DNA of 64,000 nucleotides from Geovibrio ferrireducens (GTDB lineage: Bacteria > Chrysiogenota > Deferribacteres > Deferribacterales > Geovibrionaceae): positions 1 through 64,000 of the forward strand of contig NZ_JAJAPB010000013.1 of assembly GCF_026226615.1 (NCBI RefSeq), read 5' to 3'. The notes under the pieces are model-generated. The model saw only the letters and a program-made list of their open reading frames with translations. It did no database searches and was not told the DNA's origin. Within the stretch, counting starts at the first letter, position 1, and each line of letters opens with the position of its first letter. The position numbers and the translations under genes are program-made. This document shows positions 44,325-54,845 of the stretch, piece after piece.

Positions 44325-44350
44325 TCCCGGAGCCCTGCACGGCTCCGGGA
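44325..44350 (-). terminator. Hairpin after DASS copy 2
   Basis: TCCCGGAGCC (44325-44334) pairs perfectly with GGCTCCGGGA (44341-44350) over six bases, 34 bases past the stop codon. The following T content is modest. Confidence 0.7.
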
Positions 44351-44383
44351 TAGGTGATGCGGCATATTATTGCCGTTGATGCC

Positions 44384-46138
44384 TTATTTTGTTACTGCTT
44401 CTGTGAGAACCGCCCAGTCGGGAAGAACACCTATCTCAACACCGAATAACGGGATGATAAGCGCGTAAGTTATTGCCACTGTGATAACTATGCAGAGAAT
44501 ATTCAGCCCGAAGCCGCTTTTTGCCATCTGAGGAATCGTCACATAGCCTGAACCGAAAACAATTGCGTTAGGCGGTGTGGCAACAGGGAGCATGAAGGCG
44601 CATGAGGCTGCTATGGCAGCGGGAACAACCAGCAGAAGCGGGTTCTGACCGAGACCGATCGCAACAGCCGAAAGAATGGGCATAACCATAGCCGCAGTTG
44701 CTGTGTTTGACGTAAGCTCCGTAAGGAATATTATGAGCGTTGTTACGGCTATAATAAGCACAAGGATGGGCGCATGCTCAAGAAGACCGACCTGAAGACC
44801 TATCCAGTCCGCAAGCTGCGTTGTTTTAAAACCGTCAGAAAGACAGAGGCCGCCGCCGAAGAGTATAAGAACACCCCAGGGCATTTTAGCCGCCCAGTGC
44901 CAGTCCATTACAAATTCGTTTCTTTTAAGATTAATGGGTATAAGGAAGAGTATGCATCCGCCTACCATGCCGATTGCGGCATCCGTAACCATTTTGGGGT
45001 CGGGGAAAAGGAAGCTTAGCTGCGCTCTGAATATCCATGCAAGGGCTGTGAGCGAGAAGACAAGAAGAGTCCAGCGTTCACCAACGCTCATCCTGCCCAT
45101 TTTTTTAAGCTCAGCCTCTATAAGGTCTTTGCCGCCGGGAACCTTCTTAAGTTTCATAGGGTTAGCAACTTTTATAAGCCACAGCCAGCAGAGAGGAAGA
45201 GTTACCAAAACAAGAGGTACGCCAACAGCAAGCCATTTGGCGAAGGTTATTTCATAACCGAATGATTTTGAGAGATAGCCCGCAAGAACAGTGTTGGGAG
45301 GCGTGCCTATCAGGGTTGCTATACCGCCTATTGATGCAGCGTAGGCAATACCGAGCATGAGGTTGAGACCGAAGGCGAATTTCTCCGGAGAGAAATCTAT
45401 TATTTTATCAAGCCCTTCCCTTTTTCCTTCCTCAACAACGTGAGCAATGATGGCAAGGCCAATGGGCATCATCATAACTGCGGTTGCGGTGTTTGAAACG
45501 AAAGCGGAAATAATACCTGTCGCAACCATGAAGCCGAGTATCAGTCTGCTGGGCGAGAAACCCACGACCTTAACTATATTCATCGCGATTCTGCGGTGGA
45601 GGTTCCACTTCTGCATGGAGAGCGCGATTATGAAGCCGCCCATGAAAAGATATATAAGGTCATTTGCATACGGCGCTGTGGCCTTGCCCGTGGACATAAG
45701 CCCCATTATGGGGAAAAGAGGTATGGGCAGAAGGCTTGTTACAGGGATGGGAAGAGATTCGCACATCCACCATGTAGCCATAAGGAAAGTGATTGCCGCC
45801 ATTTTCTGAGCTTCGGGGCTCATTCCGGCGGGTGTGGGTATAATAAGCATAAGGAAAAACAGTGCGGGTCCGAGAAACAGGCCGATTTTCTGTCTTAATG
45901 AGTATTCCCTCGGCTCCCCCTCTTCGATTCCGCCGGGGCCCGACTTGAGCCTGCGCGCGTGCTCCGCGGGGGCATCGGACATTTCGTCCGCGAGATCAAC
46001 ACTTTTTTCTTCCTTCTCGGTTGCAGACGAGAAGTGCGTGTTGACGAATTTTTTGAGCATTGCTTTGGGGCTGTACAGCACGAGAGCCTTGGTGTCATCG
46101 TGCATGTCCCAGAGTCTGTTCCAGAATGCTGCCATCAT
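44384..46138 (-). CDS. DASS-family (SLC13) anion/dicarboxylate transporter, copy 2
   Basis: The 584-residue paralogue of copy 1 keeps the same motifs (SNTATAVMMMPIGLA, LTSNTATAAMVMPI, LPVATPPNAIVFGSG) and the same charged N-terminal stretch (DDTKALVLYSPKAMLKKF). The two are tandem duplicates, on the same strand. The start is ATG at 46138, aligned with copy 1 and behind AGGAG; an in-frame start at 46177 would lie at or before the predicted transcript start. It has its own sigma-54 promoter. Having two near-identical carriers under matching control suggests differing affinity or direction of transport. Confidence 0.9.
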   Translation of the reverse strand: MMAAFWNRLWDMHDDTKALVLYSPKAMLKKFVNTHFSSATEKEEKSVDLADEMSDAPAEHARRLKSGPGGIEEGEPREYSLRQKIGLFLGPALFFLMLIIPTPAGMSPEAQKMAAITFLMATWWMCESLPIPVTSLLPIPLFPIMGLMSTGKATAPYANDLIYLFMGGFIIALSMQKWNLHRRIAMNIVKVVGFSPSRLILGFMVATGIISAFVSNTATAVMMMPIGLAIIAHVVEEGKREGLDKIIDFSPEKFAFGLNLMLGIAYAASIGGIATLIGTPPNTVLAGYLSKSFGYEITFAKWLAVGVPLVLVTLPLCWLWLIKVANPMKLKKVPGGKDLIEAELKKMGRMSVGERWTLLVFSLTALAWIFRAQLSFLFPDPKMVTDAAIGMVGGCILFLIPINLKRNEFVMDWHWAAKMPWGVLILFGGGLCLSDGFKTTQLADWIGLQVGLLEHAPILVLIIAVTTLIIFLTELTSNTATAAMVMPILSAVAIGLGQNPLLLVVPAAIAASCAFMLPVATPPNAIVFGSGYVTIPQMAKSGFGLNILCIVITVAITYALIIPLFGVEIGVLPDWAVLTEAVTK

Positions 46139-46184
46139 AAAAGCCACTCCTAAAATGAAAGTTATAAAACCTGTCATATTAAAA

Positions 46185-46199
46185 GCAACTCACATACCA
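46185..46199 (-). promoter_or_regulatory. Sigma-54 promoter of DASS copy 2
   Basis: On the minus strand TGGTATGTGAGTTGC keeps the essential TGG and TTGC at sigma-54 spacing. The transcript would start near 46173, about 35 bases before the start codon. Confidence 0.7.
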
Positions 46200-46288
46200 G
46201 CTTCTGTATTTTTTCTGACAAAAAATATGAACACCCGCTAAAACCCCTTTGATTACAGGGTTCAATGAATTTTAAAGATACAGCGGGT

Positions 46289-46303
46289 TATAATTTCGTT
46301 ATA
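46289..46303. promoter_or_regulatory. TATAATTTCGTTATA box, DASS copy 2
   Basis: The box is centred about 123 bases before the predicted transcript start, exactly as in copy 1, and differs by one base. Confidence 0.6.
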
Positions 46304-46333
46304 GAATACGGACATATTATGGACGTAATAAAA

Positions 46334-46347
46334 GGCGGAAAACTGCC
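46334..46347. promoter_or_regulatory. GGCGGAAAACTGCC box, proximal
   Basis: Centred about 167 bases before the predicted DASS copy 2 transcript start, the same distance as the proximal box of copy 1. Confidence 0.6.
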
Positions 46348-46417
46348 ATCGGCTACAGCATCATATGTCATATATATATATATCAGCAAAAAGGATTCGG
46401 TTTTTTTGCACCCCCGT

Positions 46418-46431
46418 GGCAAATTTCCGCC
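46418..46431. promoter_or_regulatory. GGCGGAAATTTGCC box, distal (minus orientation)
   Basis: On the plus strand it reads GGCAAATTTCCGCC. It lies 84 bases beyond the proximal box, close to the 79-base spacing seen before copy 1. Confidence 0.6.
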
Positions 46432-46527
46432 TTTTAGGGGCAATAGAACACCCGCAGGAGAGTGTTGTAAAATCTGACACATATATATAGGTATAGCCTC
46501 ACCATGAATATACATATAAATAACTAT

Positions 46528-47913
46528 TTAATGGTCATTATGCTCAATTTTATATTTATCCAGTTTATAACGCAGTGTTCCCCTCGCAGTTCCAAGAAGC
46601 TTTGAGGCCTGCGCCACGTTGCCGTCGGTCATAGTCAGCGCCTTTCTTATTATGCTTTCCTCATACCGGGAAACAGCATCGTCCAGCACAAGCCCCTCCG
46701 CCGGAACCTCCACACCCGAAGGCGCTTCACGCCGCACCTTGCTCCCTCTGATCTCCTGCGGGAGAACATCCTCGGTTATCACCTCGGCATCTGTCATTAT
46801 GCAGATCCGCTCCACAACGTTCTTAAGCTCACGCACGTTGCCCGGCCAGGGATACTCCATAAACAGGTTCAGGGCGGGGCGGGCTATGTCCTTAACCTTC
46901 TTTTTAAAATCCGTGCTGAATTTCTTTATGAAAAAGTCCAGAAGGTTCGGAATATCCTCCTTACGCTCCCTCAGGGCGGGCAGGCGGATAGGGAAGACAT
47001 TCAGCCTGTAGTAGAGGTCTTCCCTGAACTGCTTTTCATCTATGGCTCTTTTAAGGTCTCTGTTGGTGGCTGCGATTATGCGCACATCTATATCTATGTT
47101 TCTGGTGTTGCCCAGTCTGCGGAATTTTCTGTCCTCAATCACACGGAGAAGCTTAACCTGAAGGCTCATGTCCATCTCACCTATCTCATCCAGAAAAAGG
47201 GTTCCGCCGGAAGCCTCTTCCAGAAGGCCTATCTTGCGTGTTTTCGCATCGGTGAAGGCTCCCTTCTCGTAGCCGAAAAGCTCTGACTCAAGCAGGTTGT
47301 ATGGGAGAGAACCGCAGTTTATTTCCACAAACGGCTTTGCGCTGCGGGGAGAAAGGTTGTGAATGGCCTTTGCCACAAGCTCCTTGCCTGTGCCCGATTC
47401 CCCGGTGATGAGAACCGTGGCGGCCTCATGCTTTGCCACTTCCTGAATCTGGGAGTAGATCCGCTTCATCTCCTCGCTTGCGCCCACAATCTGCATGGCA
47501 GAGGCAAGAGCCTCACTCCCTCTTTTAAGATGGCGCACCTCTCTCCTCAGCTCCTGAGTTTCGAGGGCAAGACGGACAATAAGATGTATAGCATCCGCCT
47601 TGAAAGGTTTCTTTATATAGTCATAAGCGCCCATTTTGAGGGATTCCACGGCGCTTTCCACTGTTCCGTATCCGGTTATGATAATTACAAGAAGCTCAGG
47701 GTCTATGTCTTTCAGAGCCTTAAGAACGTCCAGCCCGCTTGTGGAGCCGAGGTTGAGATCAAGCAGAACAAGATCTATCTCCTCCTCAACGACTATATCA
47801 AGGGCATCCTCGCCGCTGTGCGTGATGAATACGGTGTACCCGTCAGCACTCAGAACTCTCTGGAGGTTTTCGCAGATGAAAACCTCGTCATCCACAATCA
47901 GTATCTTTTCCAT
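46528..47913 (-). CDS. NtrC-family sigma-54 response regulator (DctD-like)
   Basis: The 461-residue protein has a receiver domain (phospho-Asp in LVLLDLNLGSTSG), a sigma-54 AAA+ domain (Walker A GESGTGKELVAKAIH, GGTLFLDEIGEMD, R-fingers downstream) and a Fis-type helix-turn-helix at the end (NVAQASKLLGTARGTLRYKLDKY). The sigma-54 contact loop reads GAFTDA instead of the usual GAFTGA. It is paired with the Cache-domain kinase upstream, with an 87-base gap, and sits beside two sigma-54-type promoters of DASS transporters, which it most likely activates. Confidence 0.92.
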   Translation of the reverse strand: MEKILIVDDEVFICENLQRVLSADGYTVFITHSGEDALDIVVEEEIDLVLLDLNLGSTSGLDVLKALKDIDPELLVIIITGYGTVESAVESLKMGAYDYIKKPFKADAIHLIVRLALETQELRREVRHLKRGSEALASAMQIVGASEEMKRIYSQIQEVAKHEAATVLITGESGTGKELVAKAIHNLSPRSAKPFVEINCGSLPYNLLESELFGYEKGAFTDAKTRKIGLLEEASGGTLFLDEIGEMDMSLQVKLLRVIEDRKFRRLGNTRNIDIDVRIIAATNRDLKRAIDEKQFREDLYYRLNVFPIRLPALRERKEDIPNLLDFFIKKFSTDFKKKVKDIARPALNLFMEYPWPGNVRELKNVVERICIMTDAEVITEDVLPQEIRGSKVRREAPSGVEVPAEGLVLDDAVSRYEESIIRKALTMTDGNVAQASKLLGTARGTLRYKLDKYKIEHNDH

Positions 47914-48000
47914 ATATCCATGCCTCTCCCGCCGCCTGCCGGGGCTGCGAAGTGCAGTTATATACAGCAGAGCGGGAAATTACGCCATATATATATTCTT

Positions 48001-50472
48001 TTACTTAAGATTTCCCTCAAAAGGAAAAAACAGTATGAATCTGCTCCCCGTACCCTGCCTGCTCTCCGCCTCAATCTTGCCGCCGTGCTCTGAGACTATG
48101 TTGTGAGTAATAGCAAGTCCCAGACCAGTACCCTCCGCCTTTGTGGTGTAGAAGGGTTCAAAGATATTGGGCAGATCTTCCGGGCTTATACCCATGCCGG
48201 TATCGCTGAATATAAGCTCTATGCCGCCTTCGGCGCGCTTGGCGGATATGCGCAGACTGCCGCCGTTCTTTATGGCATCCAGAGCATTTGTAAGTAGGTT
48301 CAGGAATGCCTGCTTAATTTTGTCAGGGTCAAGGCTTATCATGGGCAGTTCAGGCTCCACATCTGTTTCCAGAACAATCCTCTGTCTCTCACACTGCTTT
48401 TTAACAAAGAAGAGCGTGTCCGAAAGTATGTCTGCTATGTTTGCCATGCGCAGCTTGGGCGGAACAGCGGATGCAAAATTAAGAAGCCCGTCCACAAGCC
48501 CCTCAAGCCTTTCTATCTCTTTCAGTGAACGCTGTATAAGCTGTCTGTCAGCATCGTTTTTCAGGAGCCTGTCATGCAGGTCATCCAGCATGAGGCTTAT
48601 CCCGGTGAGCGGGTTGCGTATCTCATGCGCCAGCCCGGCGGAGAGCCTGCCCATTGAGGCGAACCTGTCCATTCTGGCCATCTGTTTGCGCAGCCCCACT
48701 CTTTCGGTAAGATCCTCCACGGTGATTATGTTTCCGTCCGCATGCTCCATCACCATGGGCAGACCGGCTATCCTCAGGTGCATGTTCCGTCCGCCGTCCT
48801 CTGAGTCAATATAGCGGCTCCAGCGTTTTGTGCGCCCCTCTGACTGAAATTCCTTTATTACACTTATTACCTCCGGCTTATGCTCCAGCGCATCTTCCAG
48901 AAGTCCCCCCTCTGCCGTCTTTGCCAGCCGGAGAATCGTCATGGCGGGTTTGTTTATGAATGTTATGCGGTTGTCCTTATCAAGAGTGAGGATGCCTGTT
49001 TCTATATTTTCAAACACAGTGGTTTTGAAGTTCTGTTCAAGGATGACAGCCTCTCTGGATGCCTCAAGCTTCTGCATGGACTCCATAAGACTCACCCGCC
49101 TGTTCTCAAGCTCACGCGCCATGTCGTTGAATGATCTGGTGAGCTGAGCCACCTCATCGCCGCCGGAAACATCCACATTAGGCACTGCGCCGTCTCTGGT
49201 GACGCTTTTTATAGCCAGATTCAGCCTCTCTATGGGGTTGGTTATGCTCCATGAAAGCCTGTAAGCCACGGCCAGAACCGCCACCGCCATAATGGAAATA
49301 AATATGGCCATGCTGCTGACAAACTTATCAAGCTCGCCCCTGATCACATCGGAAATCTTCACAGCGGGCATATGAAACCGGCTTATCTCAGCGCCTATAG
49401 TCACCCCGCCGAACACTCCGTGCGCCGAGTACACCCCGGAGGAATAGCGTATGGGGGCGTAGGCCATAATCTTCCTTGAGCCGCCCACGTTGGTTACGTC
49501 CACCACCCCTTTGCCCCCTTTCAGTACATCCGCTGCGGCAGCAGGGTAGTTTTCATGTATGAAGCCGGTCTTAAACAGATTAAAAGGAATATCCCCTGCC
49601 TGAAGCCTCGCAGCGTTATACTCACCCCTTGTTCCCGTCAGCGTGCCGTCAGTATTGTAGCCGCGTATGTCCCACTGCTTAGGGTGAGTTATTATCCACC
49701 CTTCATCATCAAACATGAAAGAGTAGTCGGCACTTTCATAGGATGCCTTCCTGCTGCTGTCCTTTCCGTCCGGGGAGATGTGACGTGTAAACTCCATAAG
49801 GTGCATGTGATCCAAAGAAATAACAGCCACTCCCTTTAAGCTGCCGCTTTCATCATAAACTGCTCTGGCAAAACGGATAACTCCCTCATACGCGGTATCG
49901 GCCCCGTTTTTTTCAACTTCGTTTTTATGGATAAACCAGCCGCTTACCCTCGAAACGTAAACCTCTCCGTCCGGAAGCTCAAGGGTACGGGCAAAATAGT
50001 CTTCGGATTTGTACGTGGTTCCTCCGGGTGCGGCAACATTTCTGCGGTCATACGCGGGAACGCCGTCTATAAGCCTGATCATCTCCGTGCCGTCCGGGCT
50101 TATGAATGCAAGCTCGCTGTAAAGAGGAAGATCATGCAGCTTTTCACTGCCGTTGTCCCAGATACGGACCGTGCCTCTGTGCCTGTCGTAGAAGTCCCTG
50201 TACTCGGCTTCTTTCGGTTCCAGCAGCACAAAGCTGTTCAGGTCGTTCTCCACGCTTCTTAAAAAGATTGATACTGTGTCTGCGACTGTCTGCGCGCTGA
50301 GAACAAGGGAGCGTGTTGCCTGCGCCTCCAGTGCGGAGGAAGCGCTTTTGCGCAGATACTGCTCAACTGCGCTGAGGTTCCGTGCGGCATAAAAGCCCAG
50401 AACCCCCAGAGGAAACAGAGACAGTGCCAGAAAGGCTATAAGAACTTTTTTGTGAAGGCTGTAAAATTTCAT
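48001..50472 (-). CDS. Membrane sensor histidine kinase with periplasmic Cache domain (DctB-like)
   Basis: The 823-residue protein has an N-terminal helix (VLIAFLALSLFPLGVLGFYA), a periplasmic Cache-type sensor (about 40-370), a second helix (MAIFISIMAVAVLAVAYRL), HAMP, a PAS domain, and a kinase core with SAGLAHEIRNPLTG (phospho-His), NLLTNALDA and GTGLGLAITHNIV. It resembles DctB-type sensors of C4-dicarboxylates. ATG at 50472 is preferred to a TTG 42 bases earlier because the basic residues and helix follow directly; no clear ribosome-binding site is seen. Confidence 0.88.
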   Translation of the reverse strand: MKFYSLHKKVLIAFLALSLFPLGVLGFYAARNLSAVEQYLRKSASSALEAQATRSLVLSAQTVADTVSIFLRSVENDLNSFVLLEPKEAEYRDFYDRHRGTVRIWDNGSEKLHDLPLYSELAFISPDGTEMIRLIDGVPAYDRRNVAAPGGTTYKSEDYFARTLELPDGEVYVSRVSGWFIHKNEVEKNGADTAYEGVIRFARAVYDESGSLKGVAVISLDHMHLMEFTRHISPDGKDSSRKASYESADYSFMFDDEGWIITHPKQWDIRGYNTDGTLTGTRGEYNAARLQAGDIPFNLFKTGFIHENYPAAAADVLKGGKGVVDVTNVGGSRKIMAYAPIRYSSGVYSAHGVFGGVTIGAEISRFHMPAVKISDVIRGELDKFVSSMAIFISIMAVAVLAVAYRLSWSITNPIERLNLAIKSVTRDGAVPNVDVSGGDEVAQLTRSFNDMARELENRRVSLMESMQKLEASREAVILEQNFKTTVFENIETGILTLDKDNRITFINKPAMTILRLAKTAEGGLLEDALEHKPEVISVIKEFQSEGRTKRWSRYIDSEDGGRNMHLRIAGLPMVMEHADGNIITVEDLTERVGLRKQMARMDRFASMGRLSAGLAHEIRNPLTGISLMLDDLHDRLLKNDADRQLIQRSLKEIERLEGLVDGLLNFASAVPPKLRMANIADILSDTLFFVKKQCERQRIVLETDVEPELPMISLDPDKIKQAFLNLLTNALDAIKNGGSLRISAKRAEGGIELIFSDTGMGISPEDLPNIFEPFYTTKAEGTGLGLAITHNIVSEHGGKIEAESRQGTGSRFILFFPFEGNLK

Positions 50473-50625
50473 GGATAACAGAATATAACTTACAAAAGGG
50501 AAAATAAACCCCAAAGAATTTTATTACTATATAAGGTACAAATGAAATGAACATAACTTTATGCCGATAGAATCTCCACTGACCTTAGTTTATAATACCG
50601 CATTTTCCAGGATAAATAAGGATAA

Positions 50626-52116
<1,491 letters not shown>

Positions 52117-52174
52117 CACAACAATCTGCGGGGAGGCCTTCTACGGGCTTCCCCGAACCTTTTAAAGGGAGCGG

Positions 52175-54751
52175 ATGAACGCAAAGCAGGAAAGGGTTAA
52201 GACCGGCCTGAGCGGGCTGGATTCCGTTATAGACTGCCTCCGCATGGGGGACAATGTGGTGTGGAATGTTCCGTCCTTTGCGGAGTATGCGGCATTCGTG
52301 CGCCCTTTTGCACGTCAGGCCGTTGCAGACGGCAGAAAGCTCTGCTATATCCGCTTTGCAGACCACCCTCCACTGGTTGAGGATGATGAGGCGGAGGTTT
52401 TCAGCCTTGAGGCGGACACAGGCTTCGGCCAGTTCGCGGAGCATGCCCACCGCATAGTAAAGGATCAGGGCAAGGGTGTTTTTTACATCTTTGACTGCCT
52501 GTCATACCTGCTGTCATCATGGGCTTCTGACAACTCTGTCGCAAACTTCTTCCGCATAATCTGCCCTTTTCTTTACAAGCTTGACACCGTGGCATTCTTT
52601 GCTGTCTATAAAAACCATCATTCATCGGAAACCATCAACCGCATACGTGAAACCACGCAGGTTATGATGGAGATCTACAATGACGGAGCAAACCTTTATG
52701 CCCACCCGCAGAAGGTGTTTGAGCGCACCAGCCCCACTATGTTCCTGCCGCACAGGTTTGAGAGTGCGGAGAACTTCACCCCGGTAAAAAACAGCCTTGA
52801 GGCCACCAGCCTTTTCCGCACACTATGCACCGCCCCCGGAGCGGGAATAAGGCGTGCGATGGATGCATGGGACAGAGTGTTCATAAGGGCTGAGGCAATT
52901 CTGGGCACAAACAAGGAAACAGAGAAAAACGCAATGAAGGAGAAGCTGGTCAGTATGCTTATGGGCAGGGATCAGCGGATAATATACCTCGTAAACCGCC
53001 ATTTCAGCCTCGCTGACATGCTGGAAATAAAAAACCGCATGATAGGCACAGGATTCATAGGGGGCAAGGCGGCAGGCTTCCTGCTGGCCCGCAGGATTCT
53101 GGAAAGAAAGCGCGGCAGACCCTTTGAAAAGTATATGGAACCGCATGATTCGTTCTTCATCGGCTCTGATGTCTTCCATTCATTCATAGTGCACAACGGC
53201 TGGTGGGATCTCTTCATGGAGCAGAAAACTCCCGAAGGCTATTTCAGAGCCGGAAGAAGGCTCGAAAAGCTTTTCCCTCAGGGGAAACTGCCGCCTGAAA
53301 TCAAATCAAGAATCAGGGAAATGCTGGACTACTTCGGGCAGTACCCCATTGTTGTCCGTTCAAGCAGCCTTCTTGAGGACGGCTACGGCAACGCCTTTGC
53401 AGGCAAATACGAAAGCTTCTTCTGCTCCGTCATGGGTTCGCCGGAGGAAAGGTATGAGGACTTTTTCCGCTGCATGAAGCTGATATACGCCAGCGCCATG
53501 AGCAGGGACGCTCTGGAATACAGGCGCAACAGAGGTCTTGAGGATGCGGATGAGCAGATGTCGCTCCTTGTGCAGAGAGTTTCCGGCAGCTATCAGGATC
53601 ACTATTACTATCCGCATGCGGCGGGCGTGGGTCTCTCCTACAACACCTATGTGTGGAACAGAAACATAGATCCCGAAGCGGGTATGCTCCGTATAGTCAT
53701 GGGGCTGGGAACAAGGGCTGTGAACCGGGTGGAGGGCGATTACCCCAGAATAGTTTCCCTCTCCGACCCGGAGATGATCCCCCTCTCGGACATACATAAC
53801 AAAATGCGCTACTCACAGAGGGATCTGGACGTTCTGGATGTTCAGAAGGACGGCAAACACTGTGTGTCGCTTATGCAGATAACAAAGGGGGAGCTCAACT
53901 TCGACCTGAATGAGTTTGCCCTCCGTGATTTCGAGACGGAACGCAGGCTTGAGGAGCGGGGCAGGCTTAAGCAGCACATATGGATTCTCACCTTCCAGAA
54001 GCTTCTGCGCGGCTCATTCCCGGAAGTGATGAAAAAAATGATGAACAGCCTTGAAGCGGAATATAAGAATCCGGTGGAGATAGAATTTACCCTAAACTTC
54101 ACAGAAAACTCGGAATACGTGATAAACCTTCTCCAGTGCCGCCCTGTTCAGAAAAGCACCCGGAGCGGGGCGGTGCACAAGCTCGGCGATACTCAGCACA
54201 ACAGGATTCTCCTTGAATCAAACGGTCACTTCATGGGCGGAAACGTTCATATATCCGTCCACTGGCTGGTGTTTGTGGATGCTGAGAAATACTCAGCCCT
54301 CAGCCTGACCGAAAAATACGATACTGCAAAGGCCATATCGATGATAAACAAAAGCGTCCGCGCTCTGGGCAAAAACGCTGTCCTCTTCGGTCCCGGCAGA
54401 TGGGGGACAAGCACACCCTCCCTCGGCGTACCCATTGTTTTTGCGGATATAAACAGCTTCGCCGCAATATGCGAAATGGAGTATGATGCCGGCGGGCTTT
54501 ACCCTGAGCTCTCCTTCGGCTCGCACTTTTTTCAGGATCTCGTGGAAAACGGCACATTTTACATGGCACTTTTCACGGAAAAAAAAGAGAGCATGATAAA
54601 TTTTGTTGAGATAGAACGCTTTAAGGAAATATCCGGCACAATTGTCGAGGCTGAACCACATATCGCTGATGTTATTAAAATTTACGATACTGATGGAAGA
54701 GCCTTCCTCAACTCTGACATAGAAACCCAGAAAGCGGTCATTCTCGCCTGA
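52175..54751 (+). CDS. KaiC-like / PEP-pyruvate-binding domain fusion protein
   Basis: The 858-residue protein joins a KaiC/RecA-like N-terminal domain (about 1-220; TGLSGLDSVIDCLRMGDNVVWNVPS) with a PPDK N-terminal ATP-grasp domain (about 280-680; GFIGGKAAGFLLARRIL and PIVVRSSSLLEDGYGNAFAGKYESFF, typical of phosphoenolpyruvate synthase). The KaiC-like part lacks a Walker A GxxxxGKT. The swivelling phosphohistidine and PEP-binding barrel domains of PEP synthase are absent. Its reaction is therefore not known; a phosphotransfer or regulatory role is a guess. It lies 58 bases downstream of gdhA on the same strand. Confidence 0.75.
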   Translation: MNAKQERVKTGLSGLDSVIDCLRMGDNVVWNVPSFAEYAAFVRPFARQAVADGRKLCYIRFADHPPLVEDDEAEVFSLEADTGFGQFAEHAHRIVKDQGKGVFYIFDCLSYLLSSWASDNSVANFFRIICPFLYKLDTVAFFAVYKNHHSSETINRIRETTQVMMEIYNDGANLYAHPQKVFERTSPTMFLPHRFESAENFTPVKNSLEATSLFRTLCTAPGAGIRRAMDAWDRVFIRAEAILGTNKETEKNAMKEKLVSMLMGRDQRIIYLVNRHFSLADMLEIKNRMIGTGFIGGKAAGFLLARRILERKRGRPFEKYMEPHDSFFIGSDVFHSFIVHNGWWDLFMEQKTPEGYFRAGRRLEKLFPQGKLPPEIKSRIREMLDYFGQYPIVVRSSSLLEDGYGNAFAGKYESFFCSVMGSPEERYEDFFRCMKLIYASAMSRDALEYRRNRGLEDADEQMSLLVQRVSGSYQDHYYYPHAAGVGLSYNTYVWNRNIDPEAGMLRIVMGLGTRAVNRVEGDYPRIVSLSDPEMIPLSDIHNKMRYSQRDLDVLDVQKDGKHCVSLMQITKGELNFDLNEFALRDFETERRLEERGRLKQHIWILTFQKLLRGSFPEVMKKMMNSLEAEYKNPVEIEFTLNFTENSEYVINLLQCRPVQKSTRSGAVHKLGDTQHNRILLESNGHFMGGNVHISVHWLVFVDAEKYSALSLTEKYDTAKAISMINKSVRALGKNAVLFGPGRWGTSTPSLGVPIVFADINSFAAICEMEYDAGGLYPELSFGSHFFQDLVENGTFYMALFTEKKESMINFVEIERFKEISGTIVEAEPHIADVIKIYDTDGRAFLNSDIETQKAVILA

Positions 54752-54845
54752 ACCGTTACCATCCGCTCACTTTGCACTTCTTAACAATCGCCCATAAAGA
54801 AATGTGCCATATTATTGTTTAGCAAGCAAAGGGAAGGTGGAACTT

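Larger units (their letters stand above)
43831..44383. other. Regulatory gap upstream of DASS copy 1
   Basis: This 553-base AT-rich gap holds a sigma-54 promoter, the TATAATCTCGTTATA box, three GGCGGAAA boxes and, at its right end, the hairpin behind DASS copy 2. No gene is seen. CCTCG/ACGAGG at about 44237-44256 forms a further small dyad containing the TTATAACGAG half of the box. Confidence 0.6.
46139..46527. other. Regulatory gap upstream of DASS copy 2
   Basis: This 389-base gap holds the copy 2 sigma-54 promoter, one TATAAT box and two GGCGGAAA boxes, then the 3' end of the regulator gene. No gene is evident. Confidence 0.6.
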
